DNA of 40,870 nt from Hyphomicrobiales bacterium (GTDB taxonomy: Bacteria > Pseudomonadota > Alphaproteobacteria > Rhizobiales > Beijerinckiaceae), in assembly GCA_028290405.1 (NCBI GenBank), contig JAQGJX010000095.1, positions 1 to 40,870 on the forward strand, in the 5' to 3' direction. The position numbers and the translations under genes are program-made. Positions within the stretch are counted from its first letter, which is position 1. Every line of letters starts with the position of its first letter. Shown here piece after piece: positions 32,056 to 40,676 of the stretch. Under the pieces are notes generated by a model, which was not told the origin of the DNA, did no database searches, and was given only the letters and a program-made list of their open reading frames with translations.

Positions 32056-32943
32056 TCAGCCCCGGCCGCGCAGCGGGGTGGGGAAGAACTTGCCGAGCCA
32101 GCTGCGCATCGCGTCCTTCGTGCGCGGCGCGTCGTCCGGCGACAGCGGGAAGTGCGAGGTTCCCGTCACCAGCATGAGTTCGGTCGGCATGCCGGCCTTC
32201 TCGAACAGCCGCATGGACTGCTCCGTGGGCGTGACCTGGTCGTTGGCCGTATGGAACAGCAGCAGGGGGCGGGGGGCGATGTTGCCTACGACGTCCTCGG
32301 CGCGGAAATCGAACATGCTCTGCGCGGTCTCGACCGGCACTTCCATGAGAGCTTTGGAGGAGAGATTCCTGCGCAGGCGCTCGGGGATCGGCACCACGTC
32401 AAAGCGCGAGACCCACAGGCTCTCGCCGGTCTCCTGCTTGTGGGCGCGGCCCTTCTCCAGCATGGCGGTGAACTTGCCCCAAGCCTCGGGGGTGGGGTGC
32501 TGGCCGCGGAACTTGCGCTCGCCGTGTCCCCAACCGCACGACGAGATCACGCACGCGAAGCGCTCGTCGACGCCCGCCGTGTAGATCGCCACCGCGGCTC
32601 CGAAGCTGTGGCCGATGACGCCGATGCGGCCGGCGTCGATCTCGGGCCGTCCGGCGAGGAAGTTGAACGCGTTCTTGGTGTCCGCGACCTGGTCGAAGCA
32701 GCGGATCTGGCCGCGCTGGCCCTCGCTGGCGCCGCAGCCGCGCATGTCGAAACGGAACGCCGCGTAGCCGAATTCCTCAAGGATCTGCGCCTGGATTTCC
32801 GCGTGGGACTCGTCCTTGGAGCCCACGAAGCCATGCAGCACCAGGAAGGCGGGCAGCTTCTCGTCCGCCCGCCGGCCGTCGGGGATATGCAGCACGCCGG
32901 AGAGCGCAAGACCGTCGGACTGGAACGTAAAGGGCTGCTGCAT
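32056..32943 (-). CDS. Alpha/beta hydrolase (serine peptidase/esterase type)
   Basis: 295 residues, no signal peptide. The nucleophile elbow is G-H-S113-F-G. The likely acid D235 (T-A-N-D-Q-V-T) and base H264 (G-T-S-H-F) complete the triad. The oxyanion strand is F-L-V-L-H-G-F-V-G-S-K (33-43), and D-M-R-G-C-G-A-S-E-G (66-75) is the usual segment after it. The core resembles the dipeptidyl-peptidase/esterase group of hydrolases (COG1073-like). The ATG at 32943 has GAGGTG about 6 bases upstream. The gene stands alone on the minus strand, back to back with the CorC-like gene (193 bases apart). The substrate is not predictable. Confidence 0.85.
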   Translation of the reverse strand: MQQPFTFQSDGLALSGVLHIPDGRRADEKLPAFLVLHGFVGSKDESHAEIQAQILEEFGYAAFRFDMRGCGASEGQRGQIRCFDQVADTKNAFNFLAGRPEIDAGRIGVIGHSFGAAVAIYTAGVDERFACVISSCGWGHGERKFRGQHPTPEAWGKFTAMLEKGRAHKQETGESLWVSRFDVVPIPERLRRNLSSKALMEVPVETAQSMFDFRAEDVVGNIAPRPLLLFHTANDQVTPTEQSMRLFEKAGMPTELMLVTGTSHFPLSPDDAPRTKDAMRSWLGKFFPTPLRGRG

Positions 32944-33136
32944 GTCACACCTCGTTTTGCGCAGCATACTCAAATCATCGCGCGGGCGCTTCGCCCGGCG
33001 CAGAAAAAACGCCGAACCGGCGGCCACGTCCGCGCTCCAGCACGCATTGACGCCGGGGCCCGCAGGGCCCAATGTAAGCGTCGTTTTCCTTGCAGGAGGG
33101 GTCCGGGGCGCGAATGGCGAGCCGGCCTGATGGTTC

Positions 33137-34438
33137 GTGTTCGAACTTTTCGTCGCCGTCCTACTCATCGCCCTCAACGGGGTGTTCGCGCTTTCCGAAC
33201 TGGCGATCGTCTCCGCGCGCAAGTCGCGGCTGAAGGTCATGGCCGAATCGGGGCGTCCCGGCGCCCGCGTGGCGCTCGACCTTGCGGAAGACCCCGGCCG
33301 CTTCCTCTCCACCGTCCAGATCGGCATCACGCTGGTGGGCATCCTGGCCGGCGTGTTCTCGGGCGCGGCGCTGGCGGAGATGCTGGGCGATTACCTCAAG
33401 GAGCAGGGCGTGCGCCCGCTCATCGCCAACCCCGCCAGCTATGTGGTGGTCATCGGCATCATCACCTATCTCTCCGTGGTCATTGGCGAACTCGTGCCCA
33501 AGCACCTCGCGCTCGGCAACGCGGAGGGCATCGCGTGCATGATGGCGCCCCCGATGGCGCTGCTGTCGCGCGTCGCGGCTCCCATCGTGTGGCTGCTGGA
33601 TTCCTCAACGCGGCTCATTTTCTTCCTGCTGGGGCAGGGCTCGGGCTCCGAGACGCCCGTGACCGAAGAAGAGATCAAGTCGCTGGTGGCGGAAGCCGCC
33701 ACGGCGGGGGTGATCGAGATCGACGAGCGGCGGATGATCTCCGCCGTGCTGCGGCTGGGCGACCGGCCCGTGCGTTCGGTCATGACGCCCCGCACGGACG
33801 TCGCCTGGCTCGACCTCGACGACGACGAAGAAGAATTGCGCCTGCGGCTGCGCGGGGCGGTGCATTCGCGCATGCCGGTGGCGCGGGGCGCTGTGGACAA
33901 CATCGTGGGCGTGGTGCAGTTGCGCGAGCTGATCGGCCCGGCGCTCTCGGGCGAGCCGCTCGATCTTGTCGGCAAGCTGCGGCAGGCGCCCGTGCTGCCC
34001 GACACGCTGGACGCGCTCGACGCGCTCCAGATGCTGCGCCAGGCCGAAGTGCCCATGGCGCTGGTGCATGACGAGTACGGCCACTTCGACGGCATCGTCA
34101 CGCCCGCCGACATTCTCGACGCCATCGCGGGCGCCTTCCGCACCGGCGAGGCCGAGGAAGAGCCCGCCGCCGTGCGCCGGGAAGACGGATCGTGGCTGAT
34201 CGCCGGATGGATGGCGGCCGACGACATGGCCGAGCAACTGGGCATCGCGCTGCCCGAGAAACGCGACTACGAGACGGCTGCAGGCTTGGTGATCGACCGC
34301 CTGCAGCACCTGCCGGTGACGGGCGAGCGCGTCGACGCCTACGGGTGGCGCTTCGAGGTGGTGGACCTTGACGGACGTCGCGTCGACAAGCTGCTTGCGA
34401 CGCCGACGGCGGACGGCGACGACGGCGATTCCGGCTGA
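33137..34438 (+). CDS. CNNM/CorC (HlyC/CorC) family membrane protein with CBS domains
   Basis: 433 residues. A DUF21/CNNM membrane domain fills about 1-185 with three to four hydrophobic segments. A pair of CBS domains follows (about 205-335; S-V-M-T-P-R-T-D-V-A-W-L-D-L begins the first, D-E-Y-G-H-F-D-G-I-V-T-P-A-D-I-L-D-A-I ends the second). A C-terminal CorC_HlyC domain (about 345-430) completes the classic architecture. Members are linked to magnesium or cobalt efflux and to Mg2+ homeostasis; the old name hemolysin is not a good guide to function. The start is GTG at 33137; the ribosome-binding site is weak, so a different start cannot be excluded. Confidence 0.9.
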   Translation: MFELFVAVLLIALNGVFALSELAIVSARKSRLKVMAESGRPGARVALDLAEDPGRFLSTVQIGITLVGILAGVFSGAALAEMLGDYLKEQGVRPLIANPASYVVVIGIITYLSVVIGELVPKHLALGNAEGIACMMAPPMALLSRVAAPIVWLLDSSTRLIFFLLGQGSGSETPVTEEEIKSLVAEAATAGVIEIDERRMISAVLRLGDRPVRSVMTPRTDVAWLDLDDDEEELRLRLRGAVHSRMPVARGAVDNIVGVVQLRELIGPALSGEPLDLVGKLRQAPVLPDTLDALDALQMLRQAEVPMALVHDEYGHFDGIVTPADILDAIAGAFRTGEAEEEPAAVRREDGSWLIAGWMAADDMAEQLGIALPEKRDYETAAGLVIDRLQHLPVTGERVDAYGWRFEVVDLDGRRVDKLLATPTADGDDGDSG

Positions 34439-34442
34439 CGCC

Positions 34443-34919
34443 TCAGCCCCGGCGGCTCTCGCGCAGGCCCAGTTCGAACACCGTCCACGCCACGACCGCG
34501 ACCAACACGAGGTCGCACACGACGACCAGCCAGAACGGAACGTCGGGAACCTGCGGCTGCACCCAGCGGAGGGCGCCGTCCAGCAGGGCCGCGAGGGGCA
34601 GCGCCCCCGCAAGTCCCGTCGGCAGGGCCCGGTCGCGCAGGCGCTTCATGGACAGCATGACGTAGCAGACCGTGATGAGGATCACGGCGAACGCGTAGAC
34701 CATCAGGAACAGGTAGGCGGCGATGGTGCGCGGATCGAGGAACGCGCGCTCGTCGAGCCCCTTGCCCGTCCATGGCGCCAGCGCCAGCCAGATCGCCGTG
34801 AGCACGACGAGCAGGGAGGCGAGCGGGACGAGCCCCAGCCACCACAGCCGCCGGTCGATGACGCCTTCTTCGCTGCGATAGAGGAAGCGCAGGCTTCCCC
34901 CGGTCATGAAGGATGCCAT
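34443..34919 (-). CDS. DUF805 family inner-membrane protein
   Basis: 158 residues with about four hydrophobic segments (near 27-48, 65-92, 102-115 and 127-150). The opening Y-R-S-E-E-G-V-I-D-R-R-L-W-W-L-G is the usual DUF805 start, and S-M-K-R-L-R-D-R (about 90-97) is the conserved basic loop. The function of DUF805 is unknown. Its ATG at 34919 overlaps the dapD stop by one base (TGATG), a sign of translational coupling to dapD. A second in-frame ATG lies four codons further in. Confidence 0.87.
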   Translation of the reverse strand: MASFMTGGSLRFLYRSEEGVIDRRLWWLGLVPLASLLVVLTAIWLALAPWTGKGLDERAFLDPRTIAAYLFLMVYAFAVILITVCYVMLSMKRLRDRALPTGLAGALPLAALLDGALRWVQPQVPDVPFWLVVVCDLVLVAVVAWTVFELGLRESRRG

Positions 34920-35782
34920 CAATCCCTCAGGAGTTCGTTGATGCCCGTCTTGGAGCGCGTCTGGGCGTCGACGGTCTTGACGATCACGGCGCAATACAGC
35001 GAGGGACCGGGCGTGCCGTCCGGGAAGGGCTTGCCGGGCATGGAGCCGGACACCACCACCGAATAGGGCGGCACGTAGCCCATGTGGACCTTGCCGGTGG
35101 CGCGATCGACGATCTTGGTGGAGGCGCCGATGAAGACGCCCATGGAGAGCACCGAGCCCTCGCCGACGATGACGCCCTCGACCACTTCCGAGCGGGCGCC
35201 GATGAAGCAATTGTCCTCGATGATCGTGGGGCCGGCCTGCAGCGGCTCCAGCACGCCGCCGATGCCCACGCCCCCGGACAGATGCACGCCCTTGCCGATC
35301 TGCGCGCAGGAGCCGACCGTCGCCCACGTGTCCACCATGGTCCCCGCGTCCACATAGGCGCCTAGGTTCACGAAGGAGGGCATCAGCACGACGCCGGGGG
35401 CGATGAACGCCGAGCGGCGCACGAAGCAGCCCGGCACGGAGCGAAAGCCCGCGGCGGCGTGCTCGGCGGCCGTCCAGCCGTCGAACTTGGAGGGCACCTT
35501 GTCCCACCAGGAGGCGCCGCCCGGGGCGCCGGAGATCGGCGACATGTCGTTGAGGCGGAAGGACAGCAGCACCGCCTTCTTCAGCCATTGGTTGACCTTC
35601 CAGCCAGCCGGGCCGCTGGCCCCCGGGACCTTCTCGGCGACGCGCGCCTTGCCCGAATCGAGCAGGCCGAGCGCGTGCTCCACGGCGTCGCGCACCTCGC
35701 CCTTGGTGGCGGAATTGATGGAGGCGGCGTCAGCGAACGCGGCGTCGATGGTCTGTTCGAGCTGGGCGAGGGACGTTGACAT
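34919..35782 (-). CDS. dapD: 2,3,4,5-tetrahydropyridine-2,6-dicarboxylate N-succinyltransferase
   Basis: 287 residues, the usual size. DapD transfers a succinyl group from succinyl-CoA to tetrahydrodipicolinate in the succinylase branch of lysine and meso-diaminopimelate synthesis, in the cytoplasm. The N-terminal helices are followed by a left-handed beta-helix of hexapeptide repeats (about 118-255), seen as [23 protein letters not shown] and further turns. [17 protein letters not shown] near 103-119 is highly conserved. dapE and other lysine genes are not in view. The DUF805 gene is coupled to its 3' end. Confidence 0.95.
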   Translation of the reverse strand: MSTSLAQLEQTIDAAFADAASINSATKGEVRDAVEHALGLLDSGKARVAEKVPGASGPAGWKVNQWLKKAVLLSFRLNDMSPISGAPGGASWWDKVPSKFDGWTAAEHAAAGFRSVPGCFVRRSAFIAPGVVLMPSFVNLGAYVDAGTMVDTWATVGSCAQIGKGVHLSGGVGIGGVLEPLQAGPTIIEDNCFIGARSEVVEGVIVGEGSVLSMGVFIGASTKIVDRATGKVHMGYVPPYSVVVSGSMPGKPFPDGTPGPSLYCAVIVKTVDAQTRSKTGINELLRD

Positions 35783-35852
35783 GGCGGGTCTCGTTGCGTG
35801 CGGGATCAGGGAGAAGAGGTCGCGCCGTATTTGCGGAGAGCGGACCGCAAAG

Positions 35853-37349
35853 TCAACGCGGCGGCTCGCCCGGGGCCGCCGCGCGCCGCGGCCCTAGGAC
35901 GCTGGCGGGGAGCTCGATGCAGAACGTGGCGCCGCCCTCCACGCCCTGTTCGAGCAATCGGATGGATCCGCCGTGCGCCTCCACGAGTTCGGCCGCGATG
36001 GCGAGCCCAAGGCCCGCCCCGCCCGGACGGGTGGAGCTGCGGAAGGGCTCGAACAGGTTGGCGCGCGCGTGCTGCGGCACCCCCGGCCCCGTGTCCGACA
36101 CCTCGATGATCGCGCGCCCGCCCTCCTGACGGGTGCGAACCGCCACCACGGGGCTGCGGCCCGGCTGAGGGCCTGCGGCGGCGAGCGCGTCCACCGAATT
36201 GCGCAGCAGGTTCATCAGCACGCGGAAGATCTGCTCGCGGTCGGCGACCAGCTCCACGTGGGGCGGGCATTCGTTGGCGAGCGCGATGTGCGCCCCGGCG
36301 CTGGGCGCCACCACGTCGATGGCTTCCTCCACCACGGCGCAGAGCGCGAACGCCTGCGGCTGCGGGGCGGGCTCCACGGCGCGGCCGTACGCCAGCGTCG
36401 ACTGGCAGAACCCGATGGCGCGCCCCAGCGTGCCGATGAGCTTGGGGCCGATGCTGCGCACCAGCGCGTCGCTGGATTCCTCGAGCCTGTCGGACAGCAA
36501 TTGCGCCGTGGACAGCATGTTACGCAGGTCGTGGCTGACCTTTGCGACCGCCAGGCCCAGCGCCGCGAGATGTTTCTTCTGCTGCAACTCGCGCAAGAGG
36601 CTGCGCTGCATCTGCGCGAGAGCCTCCTCGGCGCGGCCGATTTCATGGCGGCTGCCGGAGGGTTCGATGATGCGCGAGGCGTCCTCCGGCGCCTGGCTGA
36701 ACCCGATGAGGCTCGAGGTCAGCCGCCGCACGGGCGACACCACCAGCACATGAAGGGCGAACACCGCCAGCGCCGCCACGATGCCGGAGATGAGCAGCGA
36801 CAGCAGCAGCACGTTGACCGAGTAGGTCCACATGGCCGCCCGCAGCGGCTTTCCCTCGATGGCGATTTCGATGAACTCGGCGCCCCTTGGGGCGTCGCCG
36901 ATCACCAGGAGGTTGCGGTCGTCCGGGCCGAAGAGGGTCAGGAAGGCGCCGGCGATCGAGCTCCAGGGAGAGGCGGTGCGCAGGTCGAACCGCGCCGCCA
37001 CCTGGGCGGGATTGTCCGAGATGGCCAGCAGGCGGCGCGTCTGGGGATATTTGACCGCGATGCTCATGGCGCCGACGCTGGCGAGAAGGTCTGCGGTGAG
37101 CGCTTCGGGAATGGCTTCCGGGGGCGCCGCCTCCAGCACAAGGGCCGCCGTGTAGGCGGCGCTGAGCCTGTCACGCAGCCAGTTGTTGCGGAAGTTGGCG
37201 ATGGAGGGAATGTAGATCGCGATTTCCGCGAGCATCACGAAGCCCATGGTGAGCAGCAGGATGCGGCTCGCCAGACCGTCGCCGCCCCGCAGGGCTCTGG
37301 CGATGGTTCCGGCGCCCGGCAGGGCCTGCGTGTCAGGGGGCTCGCTCAT
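35853..37349 (-). CDS. Membrane sensor histidine kinase (HAMP-HisKA-HATPase), orphan
   Basis: 498 residues. TM1 spans about 30-50 and TM2 about 178-200, enclosing a ~125-residue periplasmic sensor region without a recognised domain. A HAMP linker (about 200-255) leads to a HisKA domain with H273 in [10 protein letters not shown]. The ATPase domain has the N-box N-L-L-R-N-S-V-D-A, then D-T-G-P-G-V-P, F-E-P-F and G-A-G-L-G-L-A-I. All catalytic parts are present, so it should be active. No response regulator gene is adjacent. It lies between dapD and the flavoprotein gene on the same strand; the 19-base gap to the flavoprotein gene suggests they share a transcript. Confidence 0.9.
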   Translation of the reverse strand: MSEPPDTQALPGAGTIARALRGGDGLASRILLLTMGFVMLAEIAIYIPSIANFRNNWLRDRLSAAYTAALVLEAAPPEAIPEALTADLLASVGAMSIAVKYPQTRRLLAISDNPAQVAARFDLRTASPWSSIAGAFLTLFGPDDRNLLVIGDAPRGAEFIEIAIEGKPLRAAMWTYSVNVLLLSLLISGIVAALAVFALHVLVVSPVRRLTSSLIGFSQAPEDASRIIEPSGSRHEIGRAEEALAQMQRSLLRELQQKKHLAALGLAVAKVSHDLRNMLSTAQLLSDRLEESSDALVRSIGPKLIGTLGRAIGFCQSTLAYGRAVEPAPQPQAFALCAVVEEAIDVVAPSAGAHIALANECPPHVELVADREQIFRVLMNLLRNSVDALAAAGPQPGRSPVVAVRTRQEGGRAIIEVSDTGPGVPQHARANLFEPFRSSTRPGGAGLGLAIAAELVEAHGGSIRLLEQGVEGGATFCIELPASVLGPRRAAAPGEPPR

Positions 37350-37368
37350 CGCGCGCGCTCGTCCTCCC

Positions 37369-38817
37369 TTATCCGAACCTGCGCAGGAAGCGCAGGAGGC
37401 TTTGCAGGCTCGGTCCCCCGAGGCTGCGCGCGTAATGAGAGATGGCGACCCGGCGCGAGACTTCCGCCAGCGTCGGATAAGGCAGCACCACGTCGGCGAT
37501 CTCGCCGATCTTCATCCCCCTGGCGATCGCCAGTTGCCACACGGCGATGAGTTCGCCCGCGTGCGCCCCCACGATGCCCGCGCCCAGCACGCGCCCGCCC
37601 GGCGCCACGACGACCTTGACGAAGCCGGCCGTGCGGCGCTCGGCCTGCGCGCGGTCATTCTCGCTGAACGGCCAGCGGTACACATGCAGCTTGTGGGTCA
37701 GCTTGCGCGCCTGCGCCTCCGTGAGCCCCGCGACGGCGATCTCCGGGTCGCTGTAGGTCACGCGGGGCACGCGCTCGGGCCGCATCCTGACGGGCAGCCG
37801 GAACAACGCCGCGCGCAGCACGAGGCCCGCGTGGTAATTGGCCGCGTGGGTGAATTGCAGCTTCTCGCCGGAGGGGCTCGCGGCCGCGTCCCCCACCGCA
37901 TAGACGCGCCGGTTGCTGGTGCGCAGGCTCTGCGAGACCTTCACGCCGCGCGCGTCGAACTCCACCCCCGCCTGCTCCAGCCCCAGCCCGTGCACGTTGG
38001 CCGTGCGGCCCGTGGCGAGAAGCACATGGGAGGCGTCCACGAATTCCTCGGCGCCCTCGCCGCCCGGACCGGCGAGCACGATGCGCGCGCCCGCCCCATG
38101 GGCTTCGAAGCGCGCGATGGAAACGCCTTCGCGCACCTGCACGCCTTCGCGAACAAGCGCCTCCAGCGCCGGGGCGGCGAGTTCGGGATCCTCCTGGGCC
38201 AGCGCGCGCCCGGACTCCAGCAGCGTCACCTCGCAGCCGAGGCGCCGGAACGCCTGAGCGAGTTCGACCCCGATGGGCCCGGCGCCCACGATGGCGAGCC
38301 GCGCCGGCAGGACGTCGAGGTCGAAGATCGTCTCGTTGGTGAGCGGGCGGATCTGGTCGAGGCCCGGGATGGCGGGCGCAGCGGGCGAGGACCCGGTGGC
38401 GACGACGAAGCGGCGCGCCTCAATGCGAACGCCGCCCGCCTCCACCGCGCGGGGCGACACGAAACGCGCGCTGGCGCGGATGACCTGCACCCCCATGGCC
38501 CTGTACCGCGCCTCGCTGTCGTTGGGGGCGACGGCGGCGACCACATGGCGAACGTGCGCCCGCACCTCGGCCATGCTGACGCGCGGCTCGACGGCCTCCA
38601 CGCCGAACCGGCCCGCCTCGCGCACGGTCTGCGCCGTGCGAGCGGCGGCGATGAGCGCCTTGGAGGGCACGCAGCCGTAGTTGAGGCAATCGCCGCCCAT
38701 CTCGCCTTTTTCGACGAGCACGACCGGCACGCCCATGGCGGCGGCGGCGGCGGCGACGGAGAGACCGCCAGATCCTGCGCCAATGACGCAGAGATCGGGC
38801 TTCAGCACGTCAGACAT
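37369..38817 (-). CDS. Flavin-dependent disulfide oxidoreductase (MerA/LPD-like family)
   Basis: 482 residues. It has the FAD-binding G-A-G-S-G-G near 13-18 and the redox-active pair C44/C49 in G-G-D-C-L-N-Y-G-C-V-P-S-K. The NAD(P)-binding G-A-G-P-I-G-V-E motif lies near the middle. It lacks the C-terminal Cys pair that binds mercury in MerA, and the LPD catalytic His is replaced in the V-L-P-Y-P-T-L-A-E segment, so neither mercuric reductase nor dihydrolipoamide dehydrogenase is a safe label. The ATG overlaps the stop of the upstream TVP38-like gene by 8 bases. This pairing recurs in bacteria, in some as one fused protein as I recall it. The substrate is unknown. Confidence 0.88.
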   Translation of the reverse strand: MSDVLKPDLCVIGAGSGGLSVAAAAAAMGVPVVLVEKGEMGGDCLNYGCVPSKALIAAARTAQTVREAGRFGVEAVEPRVSMAEVRAHVRHVVAAVAPNDSEARYRAMGVQVIRASARFVSPRAVEAGGVRIEARRFVVATGSSPAAPAIPGLDQIRPLTNETIFDLDVLPARLAIVGAGPIGVELAQAFRRLGCEVTLLESGRALAQEDPELAAPALEALVREGVQVREGVSIARFEAHGAGARIVLAGPGGEGAEEFVDASHVLLATGRTANVHGLGLEQAGVEFDARGVKVSQSLRTSNRRVYAVGDAAASPSGEKLQFTHAANYHAGLVLRAALFRLPVRMRPERVPRVTYSDPEIAVAGLTEAQARKLTHKLHVYRWPFSENDRAQAERRTAGFVKVVVAPGGRVLGAGIVGAHAGELIAVWQLAIARGMKIGEIADVVLPYPTLAEVSRRVAISHYARSLGGPSLQSLLRFLRRFG

Positions 38818-39655
38818 CGGGGCTCCTGCGGGGAGGTTTGGGGGTTTGGCGAGCGGCCCGGGCCTCCCGCCAGCGGCGCAGCGCCATGGGGACGAGCGCC
38901 ACGAGGCCGAGCGCCGCGAAGGCGAGAATCAACTCGCGGGTGACGAGATTGTGGAGCGAGAGCGTCATCGCGCAGGGCTGCTGGCCCGCCGCCACGCAGG
39001 CCTCGAAGGCCTTGCGCTGGGCGGCGGCGACCGAATCAAGCCCCGCCCCCGCGAGCGCATAGGCGAACGTGCCGGGAATGATGCCAAGGAACGTGGTCCA
39101 CACGAACGTCCATAGCCGCACCCCCACGACCGCCAGCGCCAGGTTGACGAGCCAGAACGGAAACACGCTCACGAGGCGCAGGAAGAGCAGGTAGGAGACG
39201 GCGTCCTTCTGGAACCCGGCGCGGAACGCCGCCACCCGGGGCCCCGCCCGGGCGGCCACCGAAGCGCCCAGCGACGTGCGGGCGGCGAGGAACAGCAGCG
39301 TGGCCCCCATGGTGGCGCCCACGACCGCGAACGCGCCGCCCCACAAACCGCCGAACACGAACCCGCCCGCGACGGTAAGCAGCGACGCGCCCGGCAGGGA
39401 CAGCGCGGTGACGGCCACGTAGAGGCCCACATAGACCGCGAGCGCCCATGCCGGATGGGCGGCGACCTGTCCGGACAGGGCCTCGCGGCCGGCCACCAGC
39501 GCCTCCAGGCTGAAGCTGCGGTGGAGGCCCGCCAGCAGCGCGACCGCCAGCGCCGTCCCGATCAGCCCGAGGGGCGCGTACCGCAGCCACGCGCTGCGCC
39601 GCGCGGGTTCGGGGGCGCGCGGGTTCGCCTTGGGCGTGAGGGGGGTTACGTTCAT
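38810..39655 (-). CDS. TVP38/TMEM64 (VTT domain, DedA-superfamily) membrane protein
   Basis: 281 residues. Five to six hydrophobic segments are visible. The VTT/SNARE-associated core includes S-L-P-G-A-S-L-L-T-V-A-G-G-F-V-F-G (about 84-100) and F-L-R-L-V-S-V-F-P-F-W-L-V-N-L-A near 157-172, which are the best conserved parts of the family. Members are inner-membrane proteins linked to lipid handling or membrane transport, with no proven reaction for most. It is the first gene of the pair with the flavoprotein (8-base overlap), so the two very likely work together. The region upstream (39656-39972) is shared with divergent rpmH. Confidence 0.9.
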   Translation of the reverse strand: MNVTPLTPKANPRAPEPARRSAWLRYAPLGLIGTALAVALLAGLHRSFSLEALVAGREALSGQVAAHPAWALAVYVGLYVAVTALSLPGASLLTVAGGFVFGGLWGGAFAVVGATMGATLLFLAARTSLGASVAARAGPRVAAFRAGFQKDAVSYLLFLRLVSVFPFWLVNLALAVVGVRLWTFVWTTFLGIIPGTFAYALAGAGLDSVAAAQRKAFEACVAAGQQPCAMTLSLHNLVTRELILAFAALGLVALVPMALRRWREARAARQTPKPPRRSPDV

Positions 39656-39972
39656 GCGTGCGACGATAACCGCTCACGGGGCCGCGCGCACGGGTCTTGC
39701 GGGGCGGCGCCGCGGAAAAGCGCGGGCGGAGGCCGGGCGGGCGGATTGTCGCCGCGCGGCCGGCCCGGGGCCTTATCTTGAATTGACTCCGTCGAGACCT
39801 TCCCCTTATAAGGCGGCACTCGATTTCGGCCGCGCCGACGTCGCTTTTCCGCGCGCACCCGGCTTCGGCAGAGAGCGCGCGCGATAGGGCGCACAGGCGG
39901 TTTCACAAAGCTACAGACGAGCCCAGCGGTCGCGGACGCGCCCGGGCTGGTCGCAATAACCGGAGAAGACCC
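39656..39972. other. Divergent intergenic region between TVP38-like gene and rpmH (317 bases)
   Basis: No gene is seen. The region holds the rpmH promoter listed separately and an untranslated leader of roughly 155 bases. The left 120 bases are very GC-rich and may hold the promoter for the TVP38 pair; no clear motif is visible there. Confidence 0.55.
39783..39811 (+). promoter_or_regulatory. Sigma-70-type promoter for rpmH-rnpA-yidC
   Basis: TTGACT at 39783-39788 and TTATAA at 39806-39811 are spaced by 17 bases, near the sigma-70 consensus in both boxes. Transcription would begin around 39818 and leave a leader of about 155 bases before the rpmH GTG. This is the strongest promoter-like sequence in the window. 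Confidence 0.7.
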
Positions 39973-40107
39973 GTGAAAAGGACGTATCAGCCCAGCAAGA
40001 TCGTGCGCAAGCGCCGTCACGGGTTCCGTGCGCGCATGGCCACCGTGGGCGGCCGCCGCGTCATCGCCGCCCGCCGGGCGCGCGGCCGCAAGAAGCTTTC
40101 GGCCTGA
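39973..40107 (+). CDS. rpmH: 50S ribosomal protein bL34
   Basis: A 44-residue, Arg/Lys-rich protein of the large ribosomal subunit, beginning M-K-R-T-Y-Q-P-S and containing the family core [10 protein letters not shown] and ending G-R-K-K-L-S-A. It starts with GTG at 39973, with GGAGAAG upstream. It is followed by rnpA 33 bases later, the widely conserved order. Too short for many gene callers. Confidence 0.97.
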   Translation: MKRTYQPSKIVRKRRHGFRARMATVGGRRVIAARRARGRKKLSA

Positions 40108-40140
40108 TCCCAGCTAATCTTTCCCGCACGCGAGCCTTTC

Positions 40141-40626
40141 ATGACCGGCTCCGCCCCGACTGGCACAGCCTCCGCGCTTGACCCGGACGAGGGAGTCGGG
40201 ATCGGCTCACGCGCCGCGCCGCGTCCGGAGCGCTTGCTCAAGCGCCCGGACTTTTTGCGCGTGGCGAAGGGCCAGCGTTTCCACGCCACGGCCTTCAGCC
40301 TTCAGGCGCTGGCGGCGGATGCCGCCGGCGGCGCCCAGGCCCCCGCGCCCCGCTTCGGCCTCACGGTCACCCGCAAGGCCGGCGGATCGGTGGAGCGCAA
40401 CCGCATGCGGCGGCGCTTGCGCGAAGCCCTGCGGCGCGCCGCCCCGCTGGAAGCGCGTCCCGGATACGATTATGTGATCGTCGCCCGTCGAGAGGCGCTC
40501 GGCGTCCCTTTCGACAAGCTGGTGGACGACCTCGCGCGCGCCATGCGGCTGATCGGCTCCAGGCGAAAAGAATCGCCGAGAAAAGACTTTCGATCCGCCC
40601 CGCCTGCCCCGCAGGCCGGCGCTTGA
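40141..40626 (+). CDS. rnpA: Ribonuclease P protein component
   Basis: 161 residues. RnpA is the protein subunit of RNase P, which trims the 5' leader of precursor tRNAs with the catalytic RNA. The basic core is clear: R-L-L-K-R-P-D-F-L-R-V-A near 31-42, F-G-L-T-V-T-R-K near 71-78, and the RNR signature E-R-N-R-M-R-R-R-L-R-E-A-L near 84-96. An N-terminal extension of about 30 residues precedes the usual start; a shorter form cannot be excluded. The stop is 50 bases before yidC. Confidence 0.93.
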   Translation: MTGSAPTGTASALDPDEGVGIGSRAAPRPERLLKRPDFLRVAKGQRFHATAFSLQALAADAAGGAQAPAPRFGLTVTRKAGGSVERNRMRRRLREALRRAAPLEARPGYDYVIVARREALGVPFDKLVDDLARAMRLIGSRRKESPRKDFRSAPPAPQAGA

Positions 40627-40676
40627 CCTGACTTTATCTGCGCCCCGGCGCCCAATCATCCCAGCAGGGTAGAAGA

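Noticed and set aside
31933-34071. A 712-codon plus-strand open frame across the hydrolase and the CorC-like gene
   Set aside because: It overlaps two recognised genes in other frames, has no family features and arises from the scarcity of stops in GC-rich DNA.
33137-34438. Hemolysin
   Set aside because: The architecture (DUF21, CBS pair, CorC_HlyC) is that of a membrane ion-homeostasis protein. The hemolysin name for this family is historical.
37369-38817. Mercuric reductase (merA)
   Set aside because: The C-terminal Cys pair that binds mercury is absent, there is no N-terminal metal-binding domain, and no mer genes are nearby.
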